Below, piece after piece: positions 53,637 through 62,796 of a stretch of DNA of 64,000 bases (positions are counted from its first letter, which is position 1; every line of letters begins with the position of its first letter). Made by a program: the position numbers and the translations under genes. The notes below the pieces were generated by a model, which ran no database searches, was not told the origin of the DNA, and saw only the letters and a list, made by a program, of their open reading frames with translations. The stretch is from JBCCGI01 sp039029355 (GTDB taxonomy: Bacteria; Planctomycetota; UBA1135; GCA-002686595), in contig JBCCGI010000005.1 in the NCBI GenBank assembly GCA_039029355.1, positions 62,001 through 126,000 of the forward strand, given 5' to 3'.

Positions 53637-55421
53637 CTACTCCACCACGATCTCGGTCACGTCCGTGATGTCCCCGAACGTCAGGGTCACCGGGTCGAAG
53701 CCGATCGCGGCGCCGTAGTAGGTGCCCGCGCTCAGCCCCCCGGGCGACAGGATCGTCAGCGAGCCGCTTCCGTCCGGGTCGAGCGTGGTCTGGAACATGC
53801 CGCTTTGGACGGTCAGCGTCAGCAGCGGGTCGAGGGCCAGTCCCGTGTTGCGGCCGCCGAGCGTGTAGGCACCCGGACTGTTCGAGAAGCCGACCACCAC
53901 GAAGCCGTCCGGCGAAAAGAGGCTCATGTCGGCCCGCGCTTCGGTCGAGCCGGCCGTGAAGTCGACCAGCTCGATCGTCTGCGGGCGGAAGCCGGCCATG
54001 TACTGGGTCTCGCTCCCCTTGCCCTTCCCTTTCCCTTTGCCGCCGCCGCCGGAGAGCTCCCAATGCACGATGATGTTGCGGTACAGCGCGTTGAAGCTAC
54101 CGAGCACGAACTCGATGTCGCCGGTCGGCTCGTTGAGCTGGAGCTCGGTGCTCCAGGTTTCCCCGTTGTCCCTCGAGAGGAGCGCCTCGGCCGAGGCGTC
54201 GCTGCTGCTCACCAGATCCTGCAGCAGCAGGACGAGGTCATCGCCCTGGTTCCCCTGGGCGAGCGACAGCCCGGTGCTGCGGATCCCGTCGTCGCTGCTG
54301 ATCCGCACTTCGGGCGTCCAGGTCACGCCGCCGTCGCTCGAGTAGACCGAGTAGACCTCCTCGGTGCCGGAGCGGTCGTCCGTCCAGAACAGGACGAGGT
54401 TGCCGCCGCTGGCGGCGATGAGCGTGTGGTCCGTGCGGTGGACCCCGGGCGTGTAGCCGCCGATGAGTTGGTCCGGCGGGAAGCTCGCTCCGCCGTCGGT
54501 GGAGACGGTCGCGTGCACCTCGGCCAGGATGAACGACGCGAGCTGGTACTCGGTCCAGACGACACCGATCGTCGACCCGGAGCCGATCAGGTCCAGGTCC
54601 TGGTCGACGTCGCCGAGGCCCGGGCCTGAGCTGTCGAGCTGGATCTCCGGACCGAAGGTGGCGCCGCCGTCCGAGCTCTTGCGGTAGAAGAGATCGAGCA
54701 TCGTCGGCGAGTTGCGTCCGTCGGTCCAGGCCGTGTGGACGTCCAGCCCGTCGACGTAGAGCGTCGCGGGGGCGGCGCTGAGCGAGTCCGCCTCGACCGT
54801 CGAGACCGGGACCGCGCTGCCCCAGGTGGCGCCGCCGTCGTGCGAGGCCACCAGGAACCACCGGCTCAGGGTGATCGTAATGTCGACCTTGAAGAACACG
54901 TAGAGGTGGTCGCCGGCCGGGTCGGGCGCGACCCCGAGGGTGTAGTCGCGCACGAACTCGGTCCCGACGGGGAAGCCGTTGTCGAGCCGGACGTCGCCCT
55001 CCCAGGTCACGCCGCGGTCGGTCGAGCGGTTGAAGTACAGCTCGCTCGAACCGTCACGCGAGTCGAGCCAGGCCGCGTAGATCGAGTCGCCGACCACGCG
55101 GACCGGGGGCTCGGTGGCCCGGCGGCCGTACACCAACTTGGTGCTGCCGGTCGGGTCGCTGTCGATGATGACGGCCGGCGTCCACTCGATGCCGCGACCG
55201 TCCGAGGTGGCGACGGCCATCCGGATCGCGCCGCCGCCGCCCCCCTTGCCGTCGCCGCCGCGGTCGATGACGCGCCCGAGGAACGCGCTGAGGTCTCCGT
55301 CGGAGGCCAGCCGAGACGTGCCGAAGATGTCGTCGATCGCGACGTTCGGCCGGGGGTTCTGCGCACCGACAACAGGCGCGAGGGCGATTGCAAGGGAGCA
55401 GAGTGCGAAGGCCCGTTTCAA
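53637..55421 (-). CDS. Secreted Asp-box (BNR/sialidase-fold) repeat protein
   Basis: A 594-residue protein. The TTG at 55421 was chosen because AGGAG lies 8-10 nt upstream and the signal peptide (LKRAFALCSLAIALAPVVGAQ) starts there. At least six Asp-box motifs (S/T-x-D-x-G-x-T-W/F) are visible: STDRGVTW, SHDGGATW, SSDGGATF, STDGGASF, SSDGGVTW and SRDNGETW, evenly spaced as in six-bladed sialidase-type propellers. A Lys/Gly-rich linker (KGKGKGKG) precedes a C-terminal beta domain. The catalytic Arg triad of true sialidases is not evident, so a binding or adhesin role is as likely as hydrolysis. Confidence 0.75.
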   Translation of the reverse strand: MKRAFALCSLAIALAPVVGAQNPRPNVAIDDIFGTSRLASDGDLSAFLGRVIDRGGDGKGGGGGAIRMAVATSDGRGIEWTPAVIIDSDPTGSTKLVYGRRATEPPVRVVGDSIYAAWLDSRDGSSELYFNRSTDRGVTWEGDVRLDNGFPVGTEFVRDYTLGVAPDPAGDHLYVFFKVDITITLSRWFLVASHDGGATWGSAVPVSTVEADSLSAAPATLYVDGLDVHTAWTDGRNSPTMLDLFYRKSSDGGATFGPEIQLDSSGPGLGDVDQDLDLIGSGSTIGVVWTEYQLASFILAEVHATVSTDGGASFPPDQLIGGYTPGVHRTDHTLIAASGGNLVLFWTDDRSGTEEVYSVYSSDGGVTWTPEVRISSDDGIRSTGLSLAQGNQGDDLVLLLQDLVSSSDASAEALLSRDNGETWSTELQLNEPTGDIEFVLGSFNALYRNIIVHWELSGGGGKGKGKGKGSETQYMAGFRPQTIELVDFTAGSTEARADMSLFSPDGFVVVGFSNSPGAYTLGGRNTGLALDPLLTLTVQSGMFQTTLDPDGSGSLTILSPGGLSAGTYYGAAIGFDPVTLTFGDITDVTEIVVE

Positions 55422-55582
55422 ATGGGTCTCTCCTAGAGAAAAGGCATGTGAGGGGCAGGCGCCGGCCGAGCGAGCCGGCAATCGTCCGGGAGTCTATCAA
55501 CGAGGCCCGACGCAATCGCGGCACTTGTCCGCCGGCGCGGGGGTTAGGATGGGCTCGTCCTCGATCCCCAAGCAGCCCCCTG

Positions 55583-58510
55583 ATGCACATCGCCCCGCTC
55601 CTCCTCGTTCTCGGCTCCGGAGGTGAGAACGCGCCGGTCGACTTCAGCCGCGAAGTCCAGCCAATCCTCTCCCAGCACTGCTTCGTGTGCCACGGTCCCG
55701 ACGAGGGGACGCGCGAGGCGGACCTGCGGCTCGACCTGCCGGATGTGGTGGGCGAAGCGGGCGGCATCGTGGTGCCGGGGCAGCCCGACGCCAGCGAGCT
55801 GGTGTACCGCATCACCACCGACGACGACTTCGACCGCATGCCGCCGCCGGACTTCGGCGAGGGGCTCTCGGCGGGCGAGATCGCGACGCTGACGCGCTGG
55901 GTGGCCGAGGGCGCCGAGTACGCGCAGCACTGGTCGTTCCGCCCCATCGCGAAGCCGACGCCGCCGGCGACGGCCCGCGCGGGCTGGGTCCGCAACCCGA
56001 TCGATAGCTTCGTGCTGGCGCGGCTCGAGGCCGAGGGGCTCGCCCCCTCGCCCGAGGCCGACCGCGCGACGCTGATCCGGCGCCTGTCCTTCGACCTGAC
56101 CGGCATGCCCCCCACCCCGGACGAGGTGGCCAACTTCGTCGCGGACCCGCGGCCCAAGGCGTACGACGAGCTGGTCGACCGCCTGCTCGCGAGCGACGAC
56201 TACGCCGAGCGCATGACGCTGGCCTGGATGGACGCCGCGCGCTACGGCGACACGTCGGTGCACCACGCGGACGGGCCGCGCGACATGTGGCTGTGGCGCG
56301 ACTGGGTGATCGATGCCTACGGCTCGAACATGCCCTTCGACGACTTTACGGTCGAGCAGCTGGCCGGCGACCTGCTGCCGGAGCCGACGCGCGGCCAGCT
56401 GGTCGCCTCCGGCTTCCATCGCAACACCCCCACCTCGGACGAGGGCGGGGCGATCGACGAGGAGCTGCGCGTCAAGTACATGATCGACCGGGTCAAGACG
56501 ACCAGCAACGTCTGGCTGGGGCTCAGCATGGAGTGCGCCCAGTGCCACGACCACAAGTACGACGCGATCAGCCAGCGCGACTACTACCGCTTCTACGCCT
56601 ACTTCAACCAGAGCGTCGAGCGTGGCTTCCAGACGCGCAACGGCAACGCCGAGCCGCTGATCTCGGTGCCGTCGGAGCGCCAGGAGGTCGAGCTCAGCCA
56701 GCGCGCGGCGTCGATCGCGGAGGTCGAGGCGTTCCTCGCCAAGAGCTCGCCCCCGGCCGACGCGCTCGCGACCTGGTGCGACGGGCAGCTCGCGCTCCTG
56801 GGGGAGAGCGGGGAGCCCGACCTGGGCCCCTGGTTCGCCCTGGGCCCCTTCCAGGGGAGCAGCAAGGCCGAGGCCTTCCGCACCGACTACGGTCCCGAGG
56901 CCGGCCCGATCGATCTGGAGCTCGAGGTCCGCGGCAAGCGCTGGGAGGCGCGCGACGACGCCGACGGGAAGGTCCACTCGCTCAACCCGAGCGAGCGCTC
57001 GGCCACCTATTTGACGCGCGCGATCCAGAGCCCCACCGCGCAGGACGTCGCCGTCTCGCTGGGCAGCGACGACAGCATCGTCGTCTGGCTCGACGGACAG
57101 CGCGTCTTCGAGAACGACGTCGGCCGCGGCGCGGCGGCCGACCAGGATCAGGCCGTGCTGCAGCTGCCGGCCGGAACGAGCCGGCTGCTGGTCAAGATCG
57201 TCAACGGCGGCGGACCGGCGGGCTACTACTTCAAGCTCAAGGGGAGCGGCCTGCCCGAGGACGTCGTCGCCGCCCTGCGCACGGCGCCGGCGCAGCGCGA
57301 CGAAGCGCAGCACGAGGCCCTGCGTGCGCACTTCGTGCGCAGCGTCTGGCCCGCCGGCATCGAGCGCGTACGGGTCGCCGAGGCCGCGCAGCGCCGGGTG
57401 GACGAGCTGAACCGGGCCATCCCCACCGTGATGGTGATGGAGGACCGCATGAGCGGGCGCGAGACCTTCGTGCTCGACCGCGGCCAGTACGACGCGCCCC
57501 GCGAGGATGCGCCCCTTGCGCCAGGCGTGCTGGAGCACGTCTTCCCGCTGCCCACAGGCGCCCCGCCGTCGCGGCTCGGGCTGGCGCGCTGGCTGATGGA
57601 TCCCGACCACCCGCTGACGGCGCGCGTGGCCGTGAACCGCTACTGGTCGATGCTCTTCGGGTCGGGGCTCGTTCCCACGGTGATGGACTTCGGCTCCCAG
57701 GGCGCGCGCCCGAGCCACCCGGAGCTCCTCGACTGGCTCGCGCGCGACTTCGTCGAGAGCGGCTGGGACGTGCAGCGCGCCCTGCGGCAGCTCGTGAGCA
57801 GCGCCACCTACCGCCAGTCGTCGCGGGCGAGCGCGGAGCAGGTCGCGGACGATCCGGAGAACCGCCTCCTCGCCCGCGCGCCGCGCTTCCGCCTGCACGG
57901 CGAGTTCCTGCGCGACCAGGCGCTGGCCACCAGCGGCCTGCTGGTCGACCGCGTGGGCGGACCGGGCGTCAAGCCCTACCAACCGCCGGGGCTCTGGAAC
58001 GAGGTCTCGCTCAACGGCAACCTGCGCTTCCAGCAGGACAGCGGCGAGAAGCTCTACCGCAAGTCGATGTACATCTACTGGAAGCGGTCGGCGCCGATGC
58101 CCGCCATGGCCACCTTCGACACCCCGATCCGCGACACCTGCGTGGTGCAGCGGCAGCGGACGAACACGCCGCTCCAGGCGCTGGTCACGCTGAACGACGT
58201 GCAGTTCGTCGAGGCGGCGCGTCACTTGGCCCAGCGGCTGATGCACGCGGCCGAGGACTTCGACGCGCGCCTCGATCGCGGCTTCGTGCTGTGCACCGCG
58301 CGGCCGGCCGGCGACCTGCGGCGCGAGGTGATGCGCTCGGTCTTCGACGCACAGCTGGCGGACTTCCGCGCCGACCCCGAGGCGGCGGCGGCGCTCCTGG
58401 GCGTCGGCGAGAGCCCGGCCGACGCCGGGCTCGATCCGGCCGAGCTGGCGAGCTGGACCGTGATCGCCTCGATGCTCTTCAACCTCGACGAGACCCTGAC
58501 CCGCGAGTGA
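55583..58510 (+). CDS. Planctomycete cytochrome c / DUF1549 / DUF1553 protein
   Basis: A 975-residue protein from the ATG at 55583. Near the N-terminus is a haem-c motif C33-x2-C36-H37 (QHCFVCHGPDEG) in the PSCyt1 domain. DUF1549 (PSCyt2) follows at about 130-340 (LIRRLSFDLTGMPPTPDEV, DYAERMTLAWMDAARYGDT). A beta-sandwich insertion at about 475-600 has VSLGSDDSIVVWLDGQRVF. DUF1553 (PSD1) lies at about 690-950 (WLMDPDHPLTARVAVNRYW, LLDWLARDFVESGWDVQ). This four-part layout is essentially planctomycete-specific. The DUF1501 partner starts 4 bp after the stop. The exact function is unproven; exported oxidoreductase or glycan-related roles have been proposed. Confidence 0.92.
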   Translation: MHIAPLLLVLGSGGENAPVDFSREVQPILSQHCFVCHGPDEGTREADLRLDLPDVVGEAGGIVVPGQPDASELVYRITTDDDFDRMPPPDFGEGLSAGEIATLTRWVAEGAEYAQHWSFRPIAKPTPPATARAGWVRNPIDSFVLARLEAEGLAPSPEADRATLIRRLSFDLTGMPPTPDEVANFVADPRPKAYDELVDRLLASDDYAERMTLAWMDAARYGDTSVHHADGPRDMWLWRDWVIDAYGSNMPFDDFTVEQLAGDLLPEPTRGQLVASGFHRNTPTSDEGGAIDEELRVKYMIDRVKTTSNVWLGLSMECAQCHDHKYDAISQRDYYRFYAYFNQSVERGFQTRNGNAEPLISVPSERQEVELSQRAASIAEVEAFLAKSSPPADALATWCDGQLALLGESGEPDLGPWFALGPFQGSSKAEAFRTDYGPEAGPIDLELEVRGKRWEARDDADGKVHSLNPSERSATYLTRAIQSPTAQDVAVSLGSDDSIVVWLDGQRVFENDVGRGAAADQDQAVLQLPAGTSRLLVKIVNGGGPAGYYFKLKGSGLPEDVVAALRTAPAQRDEAQHEALRAHFVRSVWPAGIERVRVAEAAQRRVDELNRAIPTVMVMEDRMSGRETFVLDRGQYDAPREDAPLAPGVLEHVFPLPTGAPPSRLGLARWLMDPDHPLTARVAVNRYWSMLFGSGLVPTVMDFGSQGARPSHPELLDWLARDFVESGWDVQRALRQLVSSATYRQSSRASAEQVADDPENRLLARAPRFRLHGEFLRDQALATSGLLVDRVGGPGVKPYQPPGLWNEVSLNGNLRFQQDSGEKLYRKSMYIYWKRSAPMPAMATFDTPIRDTCVVQRQRTNTPLQALVTLNDVQFVEAARHLAQRLMHAAEDFDARLDRGFVLCTARPAGDLRREVMRSVFDAQLADFRADPEAAAALLGVGESPADAGLDPAELASWTVIASMLFNLDETLTRE

Positions 58511-58514
58511 GCCC

Positions 58515-59954
58515 ATGGACCCCCTGCAAGACCACAGCCGCCTCCTGACCCGCCGCGCTCTGTTCGGCAAGGGCGCGCGCGGCCTCGGGGCCCTCGCCCT
58601 CGCCAACCTGCTGCCGCGCGAGACCTTCGCCGGCGACGAGACCCCGGGGATCGTGCCGCACTTCGCGCCCAAGGCGAAGCGGGTGATCTACCTCTTCATG
58701 TCGGGCGGGCCGTCGCACATCGACCTGTTCGACTACAAGCCCGCGATGCGCGAGCTGCACGGGATCGAGCTCCCCGAGTCGATCCGCCAGGGCCAGCGGC
58801 TGACGACGATGACCAGCGGCCAGTCGTCGTTCCCCTGCGTCGCGCCGATGTTCGAGTTCACCAAGCACGGCGAGCACGGCACCTGGGTCAGCGAGCTCTT
58901 GCCGCACACCGCCTCGATCGTCGACGAGATCACGCTGGTCAAGTCGATGAACACCGAGGCGATCAACCACGACCCCGCGATCACCTACATCAACACCGGC
59001 AACCAGCAGCCGGGCAAGCCCAGCATGGGCGCGTGGCTGAGCTACGGGCTCGGCTCGGTGAACCGCGACCTGCCGGACTACGTGGTGATGATCTCGCGCG
59101 GCAAGGGCAACCTGCAGGCGCTCTACTCGCGGCTCTGGGGAGCCGGCTTCCTGCCGTCCCAGCACCAGGGGGTGAAGTTCCGCAGCGGCGCCGAGCCGGT
59201 GCTGTACCTGTCCAACCCCGCCGGCATCGACGCGCGCACGCGGCGCCGCATGCTCGACGGCATCGCCGAGATCAACGCGGCCAAGTACGCCGAGAGCGGC
59301 GATCCCGAGATCCAGGCGCGCATCTCCCAGTACGAGATGGCCTACCGCATGCAGACCTCGGTGCCGGACCTGATGGACCTCTCCGACGAGCCCGAGTCGA
59401 CCTTCGAGCTCTACGGCGAGGACGCGCGCAAGCCCGGGACCTTCGCCGCCAACTGCGTCCTGGCGCGCCGCCTGGCCGAGCGCGACGTGCGCTTCGTCCA
59501 GCTCTTCCACCGCGGCTGGGACGGCCACAACAACCTCCCGAGCGAGATCCGCGGCCAGTGCAAGGACACCGACCAGGCCTCGGCCGCCCTGGTGGCGGAC
59601 CTCAAGCAGCGCGGCCTGCTCGACGACACGCTGGTGATCTGGGGCGGCGAGTTCGGCCGCACGATCTACTCCCAGGGCACGCTGACGGCCGACAACCACG
59701 GCCGCGACCACCACGGCCGCTGCTTCACGATCTGGCTGGCTGGCGCCGGCATCCGGCGCGGCTACGAGCACGGCGCCACCGACGACTTCGCCTACAACAT
59801 CGTGCGCGACCCGGTGCACATCAACGACCTCAACGCGACGATCCTGCACCAGCTGGGGATCGACCACGAGCGCTTCACGTACCCCTACCAGGGCCTCGAT
59901 CAGCGCCTGACGGGGGTCGAAGGCGCGCGCGTGGTGAACGAGCTCCTGGCCTGA
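58515..59954 (+). CDS. DUF1501 protein with Tat signal
   Basis: A 479-residue protein. The N-terminal twin-arginine signal TRRALFGKGARGLGALALANLL is followed by the DUF1501 core: VIYLFMSGGPSHIDLFDYKP, a C-terminal segment GRDHHGRCFTIWLAGAGIRRG and the LGIDHERFTYPYQGLDQRLTG ending. The fold is related to the alkaline-phosphatase/sulfatase superfamily (GGPSH and WGGEFGRT metal-site-like motifs). It is encoded 4 bp after the cytochrome/DUF1549/DUF1553 gene, as in most planctomycetes, and the two are presumably exported separately and act together. Confidence 0.93.
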   Translation: MDPLQDHSRLLTRRALFGKGARGLGALALANLLPRETFAGDETPGIVPHFAPKAKRVIYLFMSGGPSHIDLFDYKPAMRELHGIELPESIRQGQRLTTMTSGQSSFPCVAPMFEFTKHGEHGTWVSELLPHTASIVDEITLVKSMNTEAINHDPAITYINTGNQQPGKPSMGAWLSYGLGSVNRDLPDYVVMISRGKGNLQALYSRLWGAGFLPSQHQGVKFRSGAEPVLYLSNPAGIDARTRRRMLDGIAEINAAKYAESGDPEIQARISQYEMAYRMQTSVPDLMDLSDEPESTFELYGEDARKPGTFAANCVLARRLAERDVRFVQLFHRGWDGHNNLPSEIRGQCKDTDQASAALVADLKQRGLLDDTLVIWGGEFGRTIYSQGTLTADNHGRDHHGRCFTIWLAGAGIRRGYEHGATDDFAYNIVRDPVHINDLNATILHQLGIDHERFTYPYQGLDQRLTGVEGARVVNELLA

Positions 59955-60263
59955 CCCAACGCCCGTCGCGGGCGTGCAGCCGCCGGAGCGGGGCATGCTC
60001 GACCGCGGCCGGCGGAGTACGCGCTCGAAGCTCTCGGCGACGCCAAGAACGGGGTGGCGTCGAAGCCGCGTAACCCCGTATGCACCCCGACGTTCGTGAG
60101 TTCCTTGGCGGAAGGCGCGCGCCGCTGCCGTGCTAGGGAGTAGAGGTCGTCGCGTTGCGCTCGCGCGAGCTCTGTGCCACCGGCGATCTTCCCTGGCCCC
60201 TCGGTGGTGGCCCATCCGTGTTCCGAACTTGCCTCGGAAACGCTCGCCCACGATTGCTCGCCC
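59955..60263. other. Intergenic region before the BTAD regulator
   Basis: A 309 bp region that should carry the regulator promoter. CAACGCCCGTCGCGGGCGT, just after the DUF1501 stop (59958-59976), contains the inverted repeat ACGCCCG-TCG-CGGGCGT and may be a terminator. No gene is recognised. Confidence 0.4.
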
Positions 60264-61301
60264 ATGGAAACGCTCAGGATCCACCTCTTCGGGAGCCTCG
60301 AGATTCACCGCGGGGATGACCCGCTTCCCGCCTTTCCAACGCAGAAGTCCAAGCTGCTCTTCGCCTATCTGGTGCTGCATCGCGAGCGCCGGATCCACCG
60401 CGAGCTGCTGTGTGCCGAGCTCTGGGCGGATCAGCCCGAGCCGGTCGCCCGCAAGGGCCTGCGGAACGCGCTGTGGCGGATTCGCAGCGTGCTCGAGCCG
60501 ACCGAAGCCCAGCGCGGTGCATACCTCGACGTGGACGCGCACGAGATCGGCTTCCGCAGCTCGGCCGAGGTGTGGGTCGACGCCTGGGAGTTCGAACGGG
60601 CAGCGGAGGCGATGGAGGGCGGCGACACCAGCTGCCTGGGGTCCCCGCGGGCCGAGCGCCTGGCCGAGGCGGCCGCCTGCTATCGAGGCGACCTGCTGGA
60701 AGGTCACTACGAGTCGTGGTGCCTGGACCAGCAGGATCGGCTGCGGTTGAAGTACCTCGCGGTGCTCGAGCGCTTGGTGGCCCACAAGCACGAGAGCGCC
60801 GAGTGGAAGGAGGCAATCCTCCTCGGGCAGCGCCTGCTGCGCCGCGACCCGCTGCGCGAGCACGTCCACCGGGTGTTGATGGAGTGCCACCTCGCCCTGG
60901 GCGACCGCCCGTCTGCGCTGCGGCAGTACGCCGCGTGCGTGAACGCCCTGCGCGAGGAGCTCGAAGTCGGGCCGATGGGCGAGACGCGCGCGTTGTTCGA
61001 GAGCATCCGCGGGGGCGAGCGCCCAAGCACGAGCGACGCGAACGGCGCGGTCTCCGCCGGCGTCATCCGGCCCACGTCCCCCCGCGCGACGTCGGGCCTA
61101 GCCGCCGAGCTGGACGCCGCCCTGCGGGCGATCCGTCAGATCACCGAGCAACTCGAACGCGCGCGCCTAGCGCTCCTGAACGAGCACCAAGACGGCTCGA
61201 CGCGCCTCCCCGCCGCGGATTCTCGGCGCTCCCAAACGCCTTCGAACGAACGCCTTAGGACGCCGAGCTCACTCGCCTCTGCGCCTGAGACTCCGGCGTG
61301 A
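60264..61301 (+). CDS. SARP/BTAD-type transcriptional regulator
   Basis: A 345-residue protein. The N-terminal OmpR-like winged-helix domain (about 1-95; METLRIHLFGSLEIHRGD, QKSKLLFAYLVLH, ELWADQPEPVARKGLRNALWRIRS) is followed by a bacterial transcriptional activation domain (about 105-255; YRGDLLEGHYESWCLDQQDRL, RDPLREHVHRVLMECHLALGDRPSALRQY). The C-terminal 90 residues are low-complexity with one helix (LDAALRAIRQITEQLERARLALL). Such SARP-like activators often precede contractile-injection-system clusters, which fits the genes that follow. The start at 60264 opens the DNA-binding domain. Confidence 0.85.
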   Translation: METLRIHLFGSLEIHRGDDPLPAFPTQKSKLLFAYLVLHRERRIHRELLCAELWADQPEPVARKGLRNALWRIRSVLEPTEAQRGAYLDVDAHEIGFRSSAEVWVDAWEFERAAEAMEGGDTSCLGSPRAERLAEAAACYRGDLLEGHYESWCLDQQDRLRLKYLAVLERLVAHKHESAEWKEAILLGQRLLRRDPLREHVHRVLMECHLALGDRPSALRQYAACVNALREELEVGPMGETRALFESIRGGERPSTSDANGAVSAGVIRPTSPRATSGLAAELDAALRAIRQITEQLERARLALLNEHQDGSTRLPAADSRRSQTPSNERLRTPSSLASAPETPA

Positions 61302-61413
61302 CGCGCCTGGGACGCAGCCGGGACGCCCGCGTCCTAGCTTGCGCCCGCGCGGTCGAGCCAACCCCCACGGTGGAGGTTGCGCTCCGCCCACTCGAACCGA
61401 AGGAAGGTCGCCC

Positions 61414-62412
61414 TTGCCCGCCGTCGTCCTCGACGACTTCACCGACAGCACTCTGTGGAGCTCCTCCAACCCAGCGCAGCTCGCGCTGGTCGACGACACC
61501 GGCGTGCACGCCGGCTTCGGCGACGCAAGCGTGCGCGTCGAGGCCTCGGCCACGGCCGGAGGCGAGTTCTTCGAGCGCACCGTTGCCGCGGTCGACCTGA
61601 GCGCGCTGGGCGAGCTGCGCCTTTGGTACCGCTCCAGCGTCGTCGCCGACGGATCCACGCAGGCGCCCTTCCAGCTGCAGCTCGAGCTGGGCAGCGCCGC
61701 GCTGCCGGTGGGTGCACCGGGGAACGACTGGCTGCGCTACCTACCGGCCTTCCAGGGCGACCGCTTCGAGTTCGTGCGGTTGGCCCTGGACGACCTCGAT
61801 CCGCAGGTCGCGACCGCCCTGGACACGCTGCGCTTCACGGTCGTGCCCCCCGCTGGCGACGGCGTGTCGTGGACCGCCTGGCTCGACGGGCTCTTGGCCT
61901 GCCGCCCGCAGCTGGTCGTCGACGTCAACGCGGCGCTCGTCGCGGCCCTGCACAACAACCTGACGCTCGGCGCGCCGGTGCCGGCTCAGGTCCACGCCCC
62001 CGGCGCCGCCGAGCCCACCGCCCCCTGGCTGCGGCTGGTGCACTACGACGCGCTCTTCTCGGATCCGCGCACGACCGCGCAACGGACGCGCACGGACTTC
62101 ACCGAAACCGGCTACCGGCTGAGCCCCGAGTCCGTCGCCTACGACCTGGACTACCGCATCGAGCCGGTGACCGCCGACCCCCTCGAGCACGCCGAGATGG
62201 TCGAGTTCGTGCTGAACACCCTGGGCCCGCGCGGCACGCTGCCGGTGCTCGGCACCGAGCTGCCCGTCGAGCGTCTCGGGAGCCACAAGTCCGACGCCAA
62301 AGGCGACTCCGCGCTCCTCCGCTACCGCGTCCGCGCCCGACAGGACCGCGGCCTCCCCGTGCCCGTCACGCCGGTCGGAGAGGTCGCCCTGGAGACCGAG
62401 CAGACCACCTAG
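61414..62412 (+). CDS. Pvc16-like contractile-tail structural protein with N-terminal sandwich domain
   Basis: A 332-residue protein. The start is probably TTG at 61414, with AAGGAAGG 7 nt upstream; the frame opens LPAVVLDDFTDSTLWSS. Residues 1-165 form a beta-sandwich resembling a CBM11-type domain (VVLDDFTD, LRLWYRSS, WLDGLL). Residues about 170-332 (VDVNAALVAALHNNLTLG, PWLRLVHYDALFSDPRT, VAYDLDYRIEP, FVLNTLG) resemble the Pvc16/DUF4255 tail-terminator family. Position just before a tail sheath gene supports this. The assignment is by context and general pattern. Confidence 0.5.
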   Translation: MPAVVLDDFTDSTLWSSSNPAQLALVDDTGVHAGFGDASVRVEASATAGGEFFERTVAAVDLSALGELRLWYRSSVVADGSTQAPFQLQLELGSAALPVGAPGNDWLRYLPAFQGDRFEFVRLALDDLDPQVATALDTLRFTVVPPAGDGVSWTAWLDGLLACRPQLVVDVNAALVAALHNNLTLGAPVPAQVHAPGAAEPTAPWLRLVHYDALFSDPRTTAQRTRTDFTETGYRLSPESVAYDLDYRIEPVTADPLEHAEMVEFVLNTLGPRGTLPVLGTELPVERLGSHKSDAKGDSALLRYRVRARQDRGLPVPVTPVGEVALETEQTT

Positions 62413-62420
62413 GTGCCCCC

Positions 62421-62756
62421 ATGCCCGATGCCCCCAAGTACGCCTTCCGCAACGTCACGCGCCGCCCCATCGAGCTGTGTCTGGAGGAGCGGGTCGTTCT
62501 GCTGCCTCCGGGCGAGGCGGTGCTCCGCCCCGCCGACGATCGGCTCTGTCAGGCGTTGGCGGCGCGCGGCGTTCTGACCCGGCACGAAGCGCCCAGCGCC
62601 GCAGCCGAGCCGCGCCAGAAACCGGCTTCGAAGCGCGCGCGTCGCAAGAGCAGCAAGAGCAGCAAGAGCTCCAAGACCGCCAAGGCGGCGAAGGCCTCCA
62701 AGGCCACCAAGAGCTCAAGCCGATCCCGCAAATCCACCCGATCCAAACGAGCCTAA
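62421..62756 (+). CDS. Small protein with Lys/Ser-rich basic tail
   Basis: A 111-residue protein 8 bp after the previous gene. The first 55 residues form a small beta-rich domain (YAFRNVTRRPIELCLEERVV, PPGEAVLRPAD). The last 45 residues are a repetitive Lys/Ser/Ala tail (KSSKSSKSSKTAKAAKASKA), encoded by near-tandem AGCAAGAGC repeats at about 62645-62670. Its position between the Pvc16-like and sheath genes makes it part of the contractile-tail operon. The basic tail may bind the particle or nucleic acid. No family is recognised. Confidence 0.65.
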   Translation: MPDAPKYAFRNVTRRPIELCLEERVVLLPPGEAVLRPADDRLCQALAARGVLTRHEAPSAAAEPRQKPASKRARRKSSKSSKSSKTAKAAKASKATKSSSRSRKSTRSKRA

Positions 62757-62796
62757 AGAGCAAAGGCTGTTCCACCGCAAGGGACGGAGCGTCCGC

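Noticed and set aside
62640..62740. AGCAAGAGC-type microsatellite as an independent repeat element
   Set aside because: It encodes the Lys/Ser tail of the small protein and is explained by that coding sequence.
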